Shown: in pieces, positions 7,178 through 14,557 of the stretch
Position numbering within the stretch: position 1 is the stretch's first letter
Layout of the letters: each line of letters begins with the position of its first letter
Program-made: the position numbers and the translations under genes
The notes under the pieces: model-generated
Told to the model about the DNA's origin: nothing
Seen by the model: only the letters and a program-made list of their open reading frames with translations
The model's database searches: none
Assembly (NCBI GenBank): GCA_964623815.1
Contig: CAZUVR010000016.1
Span: forward strand, 15,167-79,166
Direction: 5' to 3'
Length of the DNA stretch: 64,000 bases
Origin: Chroococcopsis sp964623815
Lineage (GTDB): Bacteria; Cyanobacteriota; Cyanobacteriia; Cyanobacteriales; Microcystaceae

Positions 7178-7512
7178 CCGATTTATCCACTTTTAAAACC
7201 CTCACCACCGCTGAGGAATACCTAGAGTTTTTCGCCATTCCATATGATCAGCACTTCGTCAACGTCAACAGATTACATATTCTCAAACAATTTTCTCTAT
7301 TAATACGGGAGGTGAATAAAGCTTTCCCAGATTTAGAGGAAACGGAGATACTAGATAAATATAAGTCAGCTTTAACCGAAGCTTACGAAGTATTCCTCAC
7401 TCGTAGCCCGCTAGAAACGAAACTATTTAAAGTCTTTAACGACAAACCGAAAAACGTGGTGTTATTAGGGGAAATCGGCGGCGTAAATAGCTCATCGGCG
7501 GGAGTGATCTAA
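7174..7512 (+). CDS. nifW: Nitrogenase-stabilizing protein NifW
   Basis: A 112-residue NifW protein, which helps protect or mature the MoFe protein. The segments LTTAEEYLEFFAIPYD, VNRLHILKQFS and SPLETKLFKVF are typical. I chose the ATG at 7174, which overlaps the upstream stop and follows GGGAGA. An in-frame ATG at 7156 would add six residues inside the DUF683 gene. hesA follows 2 bases after the stop. Confidence 0.95.
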   Translation: MTDLSTFKTLTTAEEYLEFFAIPYDQHFVNVNRLHILKQFSLLIREVNKAFPDLEETEILDKYKSALTEAYEVFLTRSPLETKLFKVFNDKPKNVVLLGEIGGVNSSSAGVI

Positions 7513-7514
7513 TC

Positions 7515-8315
7515 ATGATTCAATTATCACCGATCGAACTCGAACGTTATCAACGTCAGATGATGTTATCCGGCTTCGGAGAAGAAGGCCAGAAAATACT
7601 TAAATCCACTACCGCCCTAGTTACCGGGGTAGGGGGCTTAGGCGGCACTGTCGCGCTTTATCTGGCGGTGGCGGGGATTGGCAAGCTTATTTTAGTTCGG
7701 GGTGGTGAATTGCGTCTCGATGATATGAATCGTCAGATTTTGATGACTCATGATTGGGTAGGACAACCGAGAGTTTTTAAAGCTAAAGAGACTCTCGAAA
7801 AGATTAACCCCGATGTGGAAATCGAAGCCATAGCCGAGTATGTCACTGAGGATAACGTCGATGAATTGGTACAGAGGGCGGATATTGCCCTAGATTGTGC
7901 CTTCAACTTCGACGAAAGGGATTTACTTAATGAGGCTTGCGTGCGCTGGGGTGTGCCGATGGTAGAAGCAGCCATGAGCGAGATGTCTGGTTATCTAACC
8001 ACGATCGTACCCCATGAAACCCCTTGCCTATCCTGTATCTTCCCAGAAAAACCCGTCTGGGATAGATGGGGCTTCGGGGTATTGGGGGCCGTATCCGGCA
8101 CCCTCGCCTGTCTCGCCGCCCTAGAAGCCATAAAACATCTCACAGGGATGGGTAGCCCCCTCTACGGGCAACTGCTAACGATGGATTTGGCTACGGCTAA
8201 TTTCTCCAAATACCGCACCTATCACGAAACTGATTGCCCCGTTTGCGGTGGTAAAAAAGCCCATGAGTGGCACTCTACAACCGCGAGAAAAAGTGTTCGA
8301 TTACCGATTGCTTAA
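7515..8315 (+). CDS. hesA: HesA, ThiF/MoeB-family adenylyltransferase
   Basis: A 266-residue E1-like enzyme that probably activates the C-terminus of a small sulfur-carrier protein with ATP. It shows the nucleotide-binding GVGGLGG (residues 38-44), the following DDMNRQ (about 69-74) and two zinc-binding CxxC pairs (C171/C174 and C241/C244). It is encoded after nifW in cyanobacterial nif clusters, and genetic data in other cyanobacteria link hesA to nitrogenase cofactor or Mo supply. A purine-heptad repeat separates it from hesB. Confidence 0.95.
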   Translation: MIQLSPIELERYQRQMMLSGFGEEGQKILKSTTALVTGVGGLGGTVALYLAVAGIGKLILVRGGELRLDDMNRQILMTHDWVGQPRVFKAKETLEKINPDVEIEAIAEYVTEDNVDELVQRADIALDCAFNFDERDLLNEACVRWGVPMVEAAMSEMSGYLTTIVPHETPCLSCIFPEKPVWDRWGFGVLGAVSGTLACLAALEAIKHLTGMGSPLYGQLLTMDLATANFSKYRTYHETDCPVCGGKKAHEWHSTTARKSVRLPIA

Positions 8316-8317
8316 TA

Positions 8318-8345
8318 CTGTGGGAGTCGGGAGTCGGGGGTAAAA
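8318..8345 (+). repeat. GGGAGTC heptad repeat
   Basis: GGGAGTCGGGAGTCGGGGG begins just after the hesA stop, repeating a 7-base unit, and a complementary TTTACCCG lies at about 8353-8360. It belongs to a dispersed set of heptad repeats seen elsewhere at about 9097, 27124 and 38078. Confidence 0.7.
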
Positions 8346-8401
8346 CTCTTAATTTACCCGAATAATTAGCCAAGTTTTGTATCAACTCAAGAGAGGTTTG
8401 T

Positions 8402-8767
8402 ATGACCGTTAGTTTAACTGAAAAAGCTGCTTTTCGTCTGCGTACATTTTTAAAAACAAGCGTAGGCGAGATTAGCGATAAAGGTGTGAGAGTCGGCGTT
8501 AAAGATGGTGGCTGTAGCGGCTACGAATACGCGCTCGACTTAGTAGATTCACCCCAACAAGATGATTTGATTTACGAACAGGATAAAGTAGCTATCTACA
8601 TCGATCCTAAAAGCGCACCTCTCCTTAATGGAGTAGTTATCGATTTCGTAGAGAGCTTAACTCAAAGTGGTTTTGTTTTTACCAATCCTAACGCCACTGA
8701 TACCTGTGGATGCGGTAAATCATTCACTGCCGGTGATTGCACACCTTCCCCCACTTCTTGTAATTAA
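8402..8767 (+). CDS. hesB: HesB, IscA-type iron-sulfur cluster assembly protein
   Basis: A 121-residue A-type carrier. The three ligand cysteines are C38 (GGCSGYEY) and C102/C104 (CGCGKSF). HesB members in nif regions deliver or store Fe-S clusters for nitrogenase proteins. The C-terminus has two additional cysteines in a short tail (GDCTPSPTSC). It follows hesA and precedes fdxH by 14 bases, with AGGAG before the fdxH start. Confidence 0.96.
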   Translation: MTVSLTEKAAFRLRTFLKTSVGEISDKGVRVGVKDGGCSGYEYALDLVDSPQQDDLIYEQDKVAIYIDPKSAPLLNGVVIDFVESLTQSGFVFTNPNATDTCGCGKSFTAGDCTPSPTSCN

Positions 8768-8781
8768 TAGGAGCTAAAACC

Positions 8782-9096
8782 ATGACTACTACTTATCAAG
8801 TACGTTTAATCAAAGGTAAAAAAAATAAACCCCCCGAAATCGATGTTACTCTCACAGTACCCGAAGATCAATATATCTTCGACGCGGCCGAAGAGGCTGG
8901 CTTAGATTTGCCTTCTTCCTGTCGTTCCGGCTCTTGTTCTAGTTGTGTCGGTAAACTAGAATCGGGCGAAATCAATCAAGATGATCAAGTCTTCTTAGAT
9001 GAGGAACAGGTAGCTAAAGGATTCGTTTTACTCTGTGTAGCCTATCCCCGCTCCGACTGCACGATTAAAACCCATCAAGAAGCTTATCTAGTTTGA
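8782..9096 (+). CDS. fdxH: Plant-type [2Fe-2S] ferredoxin FdxH
   Basis: A 104-residue ferredoxin with the cluster ligands C47, C52, C55 (CRSGSCSSCVG) and C85. Position next to hesB and the extended N-terminus (YQVRLIKGKKNKPPEIDVT) identify the nitrogenase-dedicated FdxH rather than photosynthetic PetF. It donates electrons to the Fe protein NifH. A heptad-repeat inverted element follows the gene. Confidence 0.95.
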   Translation: MTTTYQVRLIKGKKNKPPEIDVTLTVPEDQYIFDAAEEAGLDLPSSCRSGSCSSCVGKLESGEINQDDQVFLDEEQVAKGFVLLCVAYPRSDCTIKTHQEAYLV

Positions 9097-9102
9097 TACT
9101 TA

Positions 9103-9176
9103 CCGGGAATAGGGAATAGGCAGTAGGGAATCGGGCCAATATTTACGACTCCCGACTCCCGACTCCCGACTCCCTA
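9103..9176. repeat. Purine-heptad inverted repeat after fdxH
   Basis: The left arm is GGGAATA/GGGAATC heptads (about 9105-9133). The right arm is four CGACTCC-type heptads (about 9146-9175). The arms are complementary and could form a long imperfect hairpin. It resembles elements at about 38078, 20244, 24963 and 51121. Confidence 0.7.
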
Positions 9177-9198
9177 AAAAATTCCCAACTCCCCTTTT

Positions 9199-9552
9199 AT
9201 GGCTATTATCCCCGATCGATTAGCCCATGAATATCTCGACATCGTTCAGAAATATTACCCGACAGTTGGCAGAATTTTAAATTTCTGTTACGTCAAAGTT
9301 ATCGACTGTTTTATCGAGAGATTGGGCAAAAGGTGTTACTACATCGGAATTTATTGTCCTGATGAATTCCTCCAATCCGTTTATGTTTATCATCGTGAAT
9401 TGAAAGACGTGGCGGAAAATATGGGATTGATGGATGTGGTGTTATTAAATGCTTCGAGGATCGTTCGAGATCCTAAATCGAAACTGAAAGAAGATAACCC
9501 CCGCCTCTGGTTAGAAATATACTGGATCGCTATGCAGAAATTCCATCTTTAA
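9199..9552 (+). CDS. Unknown protein in the nif operon
   Basis: A 117-residue soluble protein with no family I can name. It contains an aromatic-rich segment YYPTVGRILNFCYVKVIDCF, another with RCYYIGIYCPDEFLQSVYVY, and ends IYWIAMQKFHL. No membrane segment is obvious and no CxxC motif is present. It lies on the nif strand between fdxH and fdxB with no sign of its own promoter, so a nitrogen-fixation role is inferred from position only. Confidence 0.75.
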   Translation: MAIIPDRLAHEYLDIVQKYYPTVGRILNFCYVKVIDCFIERLGKRCYYIGIYCPDEFLQSVYVYHRELKDVAENMGLMDVVLLNASRIVRDPKSKLKEDNPRLWLEIYWIAMQKFHL

Positions 9553-9595
9553 ATCCTTTCTATTAGTCCATTATTATCTATAGAGAAGAACACAA

Positions 9596-9886
9596 ATGAG
9601 CACATTAACTGGTGTAACTTTCGGCGGCTTAAGCTGGCTCCCTAAATTCGTCCAAGAAATCGATCAAGATAAATGTATCGGCTGTGGACGTTGTTTTAAA
9701 GTCTGCGGACGCAATGTTTTATCTTTAAGGGCTTTGAACGAAGAGGGAGAATTCGCCGACGAAGATGACGACGAAATCGAACGGAAAGTAATGACGATCG
9801 CTAATGCGGCTCTCTGCATCGGTTGTCAGGCTTGCTCCCGCATCTGTCCTAAAGATTGCTACACCCATTCTGCTTTGAATAATTAG
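9596..9886 (+). CDS. fdxB: Nif-specific ferredoxin III (FdxB)
   Basis: A 96-residue bacterial-type ferredoxin with nine cysteines arranged for two [4Fe-4S] clusters: CIGCGRCFKVC at C27, C30, C33, C37, and CIGCQACSRIC at C74, C77, C80, C84, with C88 nearby. An acidic insert (EFADEDDDE) separates the two motifs. The N-terminus LTGVTFGGLSWLPKFV is typical of the nif-linked ferredoxin III family. It is a likely electron donor in nitrogenase assembly or function. Confidence 0.95.
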   Translation: MSTLTGVTFGGLSWLPKFVQEIDQDKCIGCGRCFKVCGRNVLSLRALNEEGEFADEDDDEIERKVMTIANAALCIGCQACSRICPKDCYTHSALNN

Positions 9887-9901
9887 GAAAAAATAGGAAC
9901 G

Positions 9902-10393
9902 ATGCCCACAGAAACAGTTACGAGTCAATATTCTTGGTACGATGCACCCCAGGAGGTTAAAAATCTATTAGTATTAGCGAGCGAACAGTGGGAAGATACA
10001 GAATCTGCTCAAAAATACATCGAGCAAGCTCTAAATTTAGCTCAAAAAAATGTCAATGTTTTAATCGGAGCCTATCGATTTTTCTTCTACAAAAATCAGC
10101 CTAAAACTGCTTTACAAATAGCAGAAAAAGTGATAGCAATGGTGAGAGAAGATGAGGCTTTACCCGAAGATTGGCTCCAATTGAAACCGATTCTCCTAAC
10201 TCGCTCTGAAGAACCCGCCATCCGTTTATTCATCAACGCCTACGCGGGTAAAGGCTACCTCCTCGCTAAATTAGGCAGATTAGAAGAAGCAACCCTAATC
10301 ACTTCCCACATTAAAGAAATCGATACCCGGCGTGAATTTTGCGCTACCACCGTTTTTGAAGTACTCACCCAAACCCCCGAAGAAGATGACTGA
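9902..10393 (+). CDS. TPR-like helical protein in the nif operon
   Basis: A 163-residue, mostly helical protein. The stretch EDTESAQKYIEQALNLAQKN followed by VNVLIGAYRFFFYKNQPKTAL, and later GKGYLLAKLGRLEEA, reads like degenerate tetratricopeptide repeats, which bind partner proteins. TAGGA precedes the ATG, 15 bases after fdxB. Its last 8 bases overlap the next gene. A role as adaptor in nitrogenase assembly is an inference. Confidence 0.8.
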   Translation: MPTETVTSQYSWYDAPQEVKNLLVLASEQWEDTESAQKYIEQALNLAQKNVNVLIGAYRFFFYKNQPKTALQIAEKVIAMVREDEALPEDWLQLKPILLTRSEEPAIRLFINAYAGKGYLLAKLGRLEEATLITSHIKEIDTRREFCATTVFEVLTQTPEEDD

Positions 10394-10646
10394 AACTATT
10401 ACCATCAGCCCCGAACGTCAAAAAGAATATTATTACCTGATAGACCAGCTTATCCGTTGTCCTAACGGCCAGGAGCCGGATGTATTAGATGCCCATTTAG
10501 AGTTACTCGATGCCGGTTTTGTTAATACCTTAATGCAGGTAGCGACGATGATGACCCACGAAAATAACCCCGATGGTGCCAAGTTTTTAATCTTTATCGC
10601 CCGTCAATTAGCTCAACAGTTAGGTTTATATCCTCAAGCTAATTAA
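10386..10646 (+). CDS. Small helical domain protein, last gene of the nif operon
   Basis: An 86-residue protein starting MTETITISPERQKEYY. The pattern YLIDQLIRCPNGQEPDVLDAH, then LLDAGFVNTLMQVA and FLIFIARQLAQQLG, resembles the N-terminal helical domain of large cyanobacterial TPR and CHAT proteins, here as a stand-alone unit. The start at 10386 overlaps the upstream stop by 8 bases; an upstream in-frame ATG at 10332 lies deep inside the previous gene and is unlikely. A terminator follows. Confidence 0.75.
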   Translation: MTETITISPERQKEYYYLIDQLIRCPNGQEPDVLDAHLELLDAGFVNTLMQVATMMTHENNPDGAKFLIFIARQLAQQLGLYPQAN

Positions 10647-10677
10647 TCAGCATCAGAAGTCCTAATCAATCAGGAGA

Positions 10678-10711
10678 GTTGCCAAATTTATTGGCAACTA
10701 TTTTTTATTTT
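10678..10711 (+). terminator. Rho-independent terminator of the nif operon
   Basis: GTTGCCAA (10678-10685) and TTGGCAAC (10691-10698) form a perfect 8-bp stem with a 5-base loop, followed by TATTTTTTATTTT. It lies 32 bases after the last nif-linked stop codon. Confidence 0.9.
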
Positions 10712-10740
10712 CCTCTGTGCCCTCTGTGCCTCTGTGGTTC

Positions 10741-10772
10741 AAAAAAAAGGGGGAGTATTAAAACTCCTCCTT
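10741..10772 (-). terminator. Rho-independent terminator of psbB
   Basis: On the minus strand AGGAGGAGT pairs with ACTCCCCCT (one wobble) around a 6-base loop and is followed by a run of eight T. It begins about 26 bases after the psbB stop. Confidence 0.85.
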
Positions 10773-10797
10773 AAAATTTTACGAGCAAGTAGATAAC

Positions 10798-12324
10798 TTA
10801 TACCTCTTGTTTACGGGTACTCAAGTCACCCACTTTCTGGAATAAACCGAACTCTACTTGTTCTTCCAGATCAGGATCGATACCGGCGAATACATCGCGG
10901 TACAGAGTACGAGAACCGTGCCAGATATGGCCAAAGAAGAACAGTAAGGCGAAGACGGCATGACCGAAGGTAAACCATCCTCTGGGGCTGGTGCGGAATA
11001 CACCGTCAGAGTTGAGGGTTTCCTTATCGAACTCGAAGGGTTCACCGAGTTGAGCGCGGCGAGCGTATTTCTTCACGTCAGCGGGATCAGAGAAGGTTTG
11101 ACCACCTAATTCACCACCGTAGAAGGAAACCGTTACGCCAGTTTGTTCGACGCTCAGTTTGGATTCAGAACGACGGAAAGGAATGTCGGCGCGGACAATA
11201 CCTTGCTCGTCGGTGAGAACTACAGGGAAGGTTTCAAAGAAGTTAGGCATACGACGCACGTTTAACACTCGGCCTTCTTTATCTTTGAATACTGGATGAC
11301 CTAACCAGGCTTTAGCGATACCGTCGCCGCTATCCATAGCACCAGTACGGAATAAACCACCTTTGGCGGGGCTATTACCTACATAGTCGTAGAAAGCGAG
11401 TTTTTCGGGGATTTTACTCCAAGCTTGTTCAAGGTTATTGCCTGCAGCTAAGTTAGCTTCTACGCGGCGTTGAATCTCTTCTTGGAAGAATCCTTTATCC
11501 CACTGATAACGGGTGGGGCCGAAAAGTTCGATCGGAGTTGTAGCGCTTCCGTACCACATAGTTCCTGCTACCACGAAGGCGGCGAAGAATACGGCGGCGA
11601 TACTGCTAGAAAGAACGGTTTCGATATTACCCATTCTCAGAGCTTTATAAAGACGCTCGGGAGGACGTACAGTTAAGTGGAATAAACCGGCGATGATACC
11701 AACGATACCGGCGGCGATATGGTGAGCCACGACACCACCGGGGTTAAAGGGGTTAAAGCCAGCGGGCCCCCACTCTGGCTGTACCGGTTGAACGTGACCG
11801 GTTAAACCGTAGGGGTCAGAAACCCACATCCCTGGCCCCCATAAGCCGGTGAGGTGGAAAGCGCCGAAACCAAAGCAAAGTAAACCAGATAAGAACAGGT
11901 GGATACCGAACATTTTCGGTAAATCTAAAGCGGGTTCACCGGTACGGGGATCGGTGAATAATTCTAAGTCCCAATAAACCCAGTGCCATACGGCAGCCAG
12001 GAATAATAAACCCGAGAGAACGATGTGAGCTGCAGCTACTCCTTCAAAAGACCAGAAACCAGGATCTACACCTGTTTCACCGGTCACACTCCAACCGCGC
12101 CAAGAGCCGGTAACGCCGAGGCGGGCCATGAAAGGTAGAACGAACATCCCTTGTCGCCACATGGGATTGAGAACTGCATCACTAGGATCAAAGATGGCTA
12201 ATTCGTACAAAGCCATAGAACCTGCCCAGCCTGCCACTAGTGCGGTGTGCATCAGGTGGACGGAGATTAAACGTCCTGGGTCATTCAAGACGACGGTGTG
12301 AACTCGATACCAAGGTAGTCCCAT
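10798..12324 (-). CDS. psbB: Photosystem II CP47 chlorophyll a-binding protein
   Basis: The 508-residue core antenna of photosystem II, a thylakoid protein with six transmembrane helices. The N-terminus MGLPWYRVHTVVLNDPGR and the histidine-bearing segments that bind chlorophyll (SVHLMHTAL, AAHIVLSG, GIHLFLSG, VAHHIAAG, FGHAVFA, FGHIWHG) are all present. A strong AGGAGGAG lies ahead of the ATG. psbT, which commonly follows psbB in cyanobacteria and chloroplasts, is not here: a terminator comes directly after the stop. Confidence 0.99.
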   Translation of the reverse strand: MGLPWYRVHTVVLNDPGRLISVHLMHTALVAGWAGSMALYELAIFDPSDAVLNPMWRQGMFVLPFMARLGVTGSWRGWSVTGETGVDPGFWSFEGVAAAHIVLSGLLFLAAVWHWVYWDLELFTDPRTGEPALDLPKMFGIHLFLSGLLCFGFGAFHLTGLWGPGMWVSDPYGLTGHVQPVQPEWGPAGFNPFNPGGVVAHHIAAGIVGIIAGLFHLTVRPPERLYKALRMGNIETVLSSSIAAVFFAAFVVAGTMWYGSATTPIELFGPTRYQWDKGFFQEEIQRRVEANLAAGNNLEQAWSKIPEKLAFYDYVGNSPAKGGLFRTGAMDSGDGIAKAWLGHPVFKDKEGRVLNVRRMPNFFETFPVVLTDEQGIVRADIPFRRSESKLSVEQTGVTVSFYGGELGGQTFSDPADVKKYARRAQLGEPFEFDKETLNSDGVFRTSPRGWFTFGHAVFALLFFFGHIWHGSRTLYRDVFAGIDPDLEEQVEFGLFQKVGDLSTRKQEV

Positions 12325-12387
12325 TGACTACGCTCCTCCTATTGACAATTTCCTGTCTATGTAGACGTTTTTTTTATTGAGTAATTG

Positions 12388-12477
12388 AATATAGGGTAAA
12401 CTCTTTTGAGGGTAATTTCAAAGAATTGACCAAACCAATTATCTCGCAAAACTGAAACTTATTTAACGAAGTGTAAC
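12388..12477 (-). promoter_or_regulatory. psbB promoter region with possible HLR1 box
   Basis: On the minus strand GTTACACT-TC-GTTAAATA (12460-12477) matches the tandem HLR1 pattern bound by RpaB at 14 of 16 positions. A TATATT -10 box may lie at 12388-12393. RpaB control by light of psb genes is established in other cyanobacteria; here it is a motif-based guess. Confidence 0.3.
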
Positions 12478-12494
12478 TATTATTAGAGTCGATT

Positions 12495-12845
12495 TCAAGA
12501 TACGGGCGGCTCTTTCACTACCGTTTCGGCACTTTGGAGGATCTCGATCGCCTGTTCGGAGCTGATTAATCGTTTAATCACCACTTGCCCGATCGTAGGC
12601 ACGGTATCGGCTACCTCTTCATTAGAAGGAAACACTTCTAACATGATGACATCATCCTCTACGCCATAGAGCCAGAGAATTTCACCGCGTTCGATAATGC
12701 CGAGATTGATGCGATCGATCTGCGGTGGTCGTCGGTGGCTATTCTGATCCCACAGTCCCCCAAACTCCCAAACCCTGCCAACTTTCCAGCCGTTAGATAA
12801 GAAAAAATATTTCACCTTCGAGTTAATACTTAGCTTGATGCTCAA
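12495..12845 (-). CDS. Conserved small protein of unknown function
   Basis: A 116-residue soluble protein. It begins with a beta-rich segment (SINSKVKYFFLSNGWKVGRVW) and has an acidic central part (YGVEDDVIMLEVFPSNEEV) and a C-terminal helix. No catalytic motif or membrane segment is recognised. It sits 17 bases downstream of the TonB-like gene on the same strand, so the two may be co-transcribed; it ends shortly before the psbB promoter region. Confidence 0.7.
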   Translation of the reverse strand: MSIKLSINSKVKYFFLSNGWKVGRVWEFGGLWDQNSHRRPPQIDRINLGIIERGEILWLYGVEDDVIMLEVFPSNEEVADTVPTIGQVVIKRLISSEQAIEILQSAETVVKEPPVS

Positions 12846-12862
12846 AGATTAACACGATCGGT

Positions 12863-14455
12863 TTATTTTTTCTCACTCGGCGGGCTTGGCGGCTCTATTT
12901 CCGGCGTAACCGGTTGTACCGCCTCCTCTGGCTGAGCTTCTACAGTGGGGGCCGATTCTATACGTCTGCTCGTCGGTGGTGCCGGAGGATTAATATCCGG
13001 TTGATTTAAAGGAACTGGATTAGTTTGAGGGGGGTTAGTTTGAGCTGGTTTCTGCTCTATAAGATTTTCTGGTTTCGGGCTTGCTGAAGGCGGAGCTACT
13101 AAATTTTCTGCCGGTGCTGGGGTGGTGGCGGGGGCGGGAGTAGTGGCGGGAGCTGGTGACGGACTCGGGTTTACTTTAGTTTCCGTCGGGGCAGGGGCAA
13201 CGCTCGGCGCGGGGGTGGGGTTGTTCCTCCGGGTTGGCAACTCTACGGGAGGGGTGACAGGAGGGGCGACACGGGTATTGAAGTTACTGCCTTCGGGTGC
13301 TGCTGGTTGTACGATCGTCGTGGAGCGGCAAACATCCTTGGTGGGGGCGAAACTTACTGAGACGCGATAGGCTCTAGCACCTCCAGTGAGACGGGCCGAT
13401 CGAACTTCCCGGAAAGCCTGCTGATTGAGGATGGGATAGCCCGCACTCTTGATCAATTGGGGATCACCCACCACAAAACCCTGATCGTTCACCGTAACGC
13501 CATAAACCGCCGTTCCCGCCAGTTGACGGTTACAGGCATCAGCTGGATAAGTTCCGATGATACTGGTGGCGACGGGGGTAGCTTCTCGCACCTGATTGAG
13601 CCAGCCTACATAATTCTTTCTCGCTTCCTCATCGGAGGTATTAGCCTGATCTGGTTGCAGGCTACGAGTCCGCCTTAACATCTCATCTAAAAGCTGTTGA
13701 CGACGCTGGGCCTCTAAATCAGGATTTGCTACCGCCGGATTGTTAGCGATTTGCGGGGCAGGTTCTCCGCCTAAGTTATTGTTCTCTCCTAGCTGATTCC
13801 TTCTTTGCTGGGATGCCGTTCTCGGTGAGTTACGCAGGTCGTTTAAGGTGAGATTGTCTCTGAAAGGGTCAAAATCGGGGCGAACTTGATTTCTATTGTT
13901 GTAGTCGGGTAAATTCGGCGATGAGGTTGTCGGTAGAGTCGGCAAGTTTGAGGGGGGAGCTGGTAATCTCGGTACACCCGAGGGATAGGGAACTCTGCTA
14001 ACTCTCGATGTGGAGGGAAGAGAAGCCACCGGCGGTGAATAAACGCCCACCGAAGGCAGAGCAGGTAAAGAGGGGAGGGATGGCAAAGACGGCAGGGGAG
14101 GCAAAGAGGGTAAGGATGAAGCAGATGGGGGAGGCGCTACATCTGTCAAGGGGGGCAGGGAAGATAAGTCTGTTTTCGAGGAATCGACGGGGGGAACCGT
14201 ACCTGTCGAGGGTATTTCTGGAATGGTTAAGGGGTTGACTGTCGGTAATCGAGACTGTTCCACCGGGTTTAATTCAATCAGTTGTACATCCCTGAGCGTT
14301 TCGGGCTTGGAGCCTTGACTGGAGAAATTGCCTAGATTAGGAAGTATTGCCAGTAGAAAGAGGCTGTGTAACCCCAGAGATACTACTATGGCTAAACTTT
14401 GGGAATTAAAAAATCGATTCTTCTCTTCTTCGGGTTGAAAATAGGATAGAGTCAT
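12863..14455 (-). CDS. Proline-rich TonB-like protein
   Basis: A 530-residue protein with a single N-terminal membrane anchor (about residues 20-42) and a long proline/serine-rich periplasmic span that includes LPSLPSLPSLP repeats (114-135). A folded TonB-like domain follows at about 280-372 (TAVYGVTVNDQGFVVGDPQL, then AGYPILNQQAFREV and YRVSVSFAP). TonB proteins carry proton-motive force from ExbBD to outer-membrane receptors. Unlike classic TonB, the domain is followed by another 155-residue proline-rich tail. No exbB or exbD is nearby. The transport partner is unknown. Confidence 0.75.
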   Translation of the reverse strand: MTLSYFQPEEEKNRFFNSQSLAIVVSLGLHSLFLLAILPNLGNFSSQGSKPETLRDVQLIELNPVEQSRLPTVNPLTIPEIPSTGTVPPVDSSKTDLSSLPPLTDVAPPPSASSLPSLPPLPSLPSLPSLPALPSVGVYSPPVASLPSTSRVSRVPYPSGVPRLPAPPSNLPTLPTTSSPNLPDYNNRNQVRPDFDPFRDNLTLNDLRNSPRTASQQRRNQLGENNNLGGEPAPQIANNPAVANPDLEAQRRQQLLDEMLRRTRSLQPDQANTSDEEARKNYVGWLNQVREATPVATSIIGTYPADACNRQLAGTAVYGVTVNDQGFVVGDPQLIKSAGYPILNQQAFREVRSARLTGGARAYRVSVSFAPTKDVCRSTTIVQPAAPEGSNFNTRVAPPVTPPVELPTRRNNPTPAPSVAPAPTETKVNPSPSPAPATTPAPATTPAPAENLVAPPSASPKPENLIEQKPAQTNPPQTNPVPLNQPDINPPAPPTSRRIESAPTVEAQPEEAVQPVTPEIEPPSPPSEKK

Positions 14456-14523
14456 AAAATATTTCTATAGGATTTTATTTATATCTATTTTAGGGGGTGT
14501 GTTGAAATTTTTTGTAGAGATTC

Positions 14524-14546
14524 AGAGACGTTACTATAACGTCTCT
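14524..14546. repeat. Perfect hairpin after dnaN
   Basis: AGAGACGTTA and TAACGTCTCT form a 10-bp stem with a 3-base loop, 11 bases past the dnaN stop. It lacks a good T-run, so it may be a weak terminator or an RNA-stabilising end. Confidence 0.6.
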
Positions 14547-14557
14547 AAGTAAGCCCA

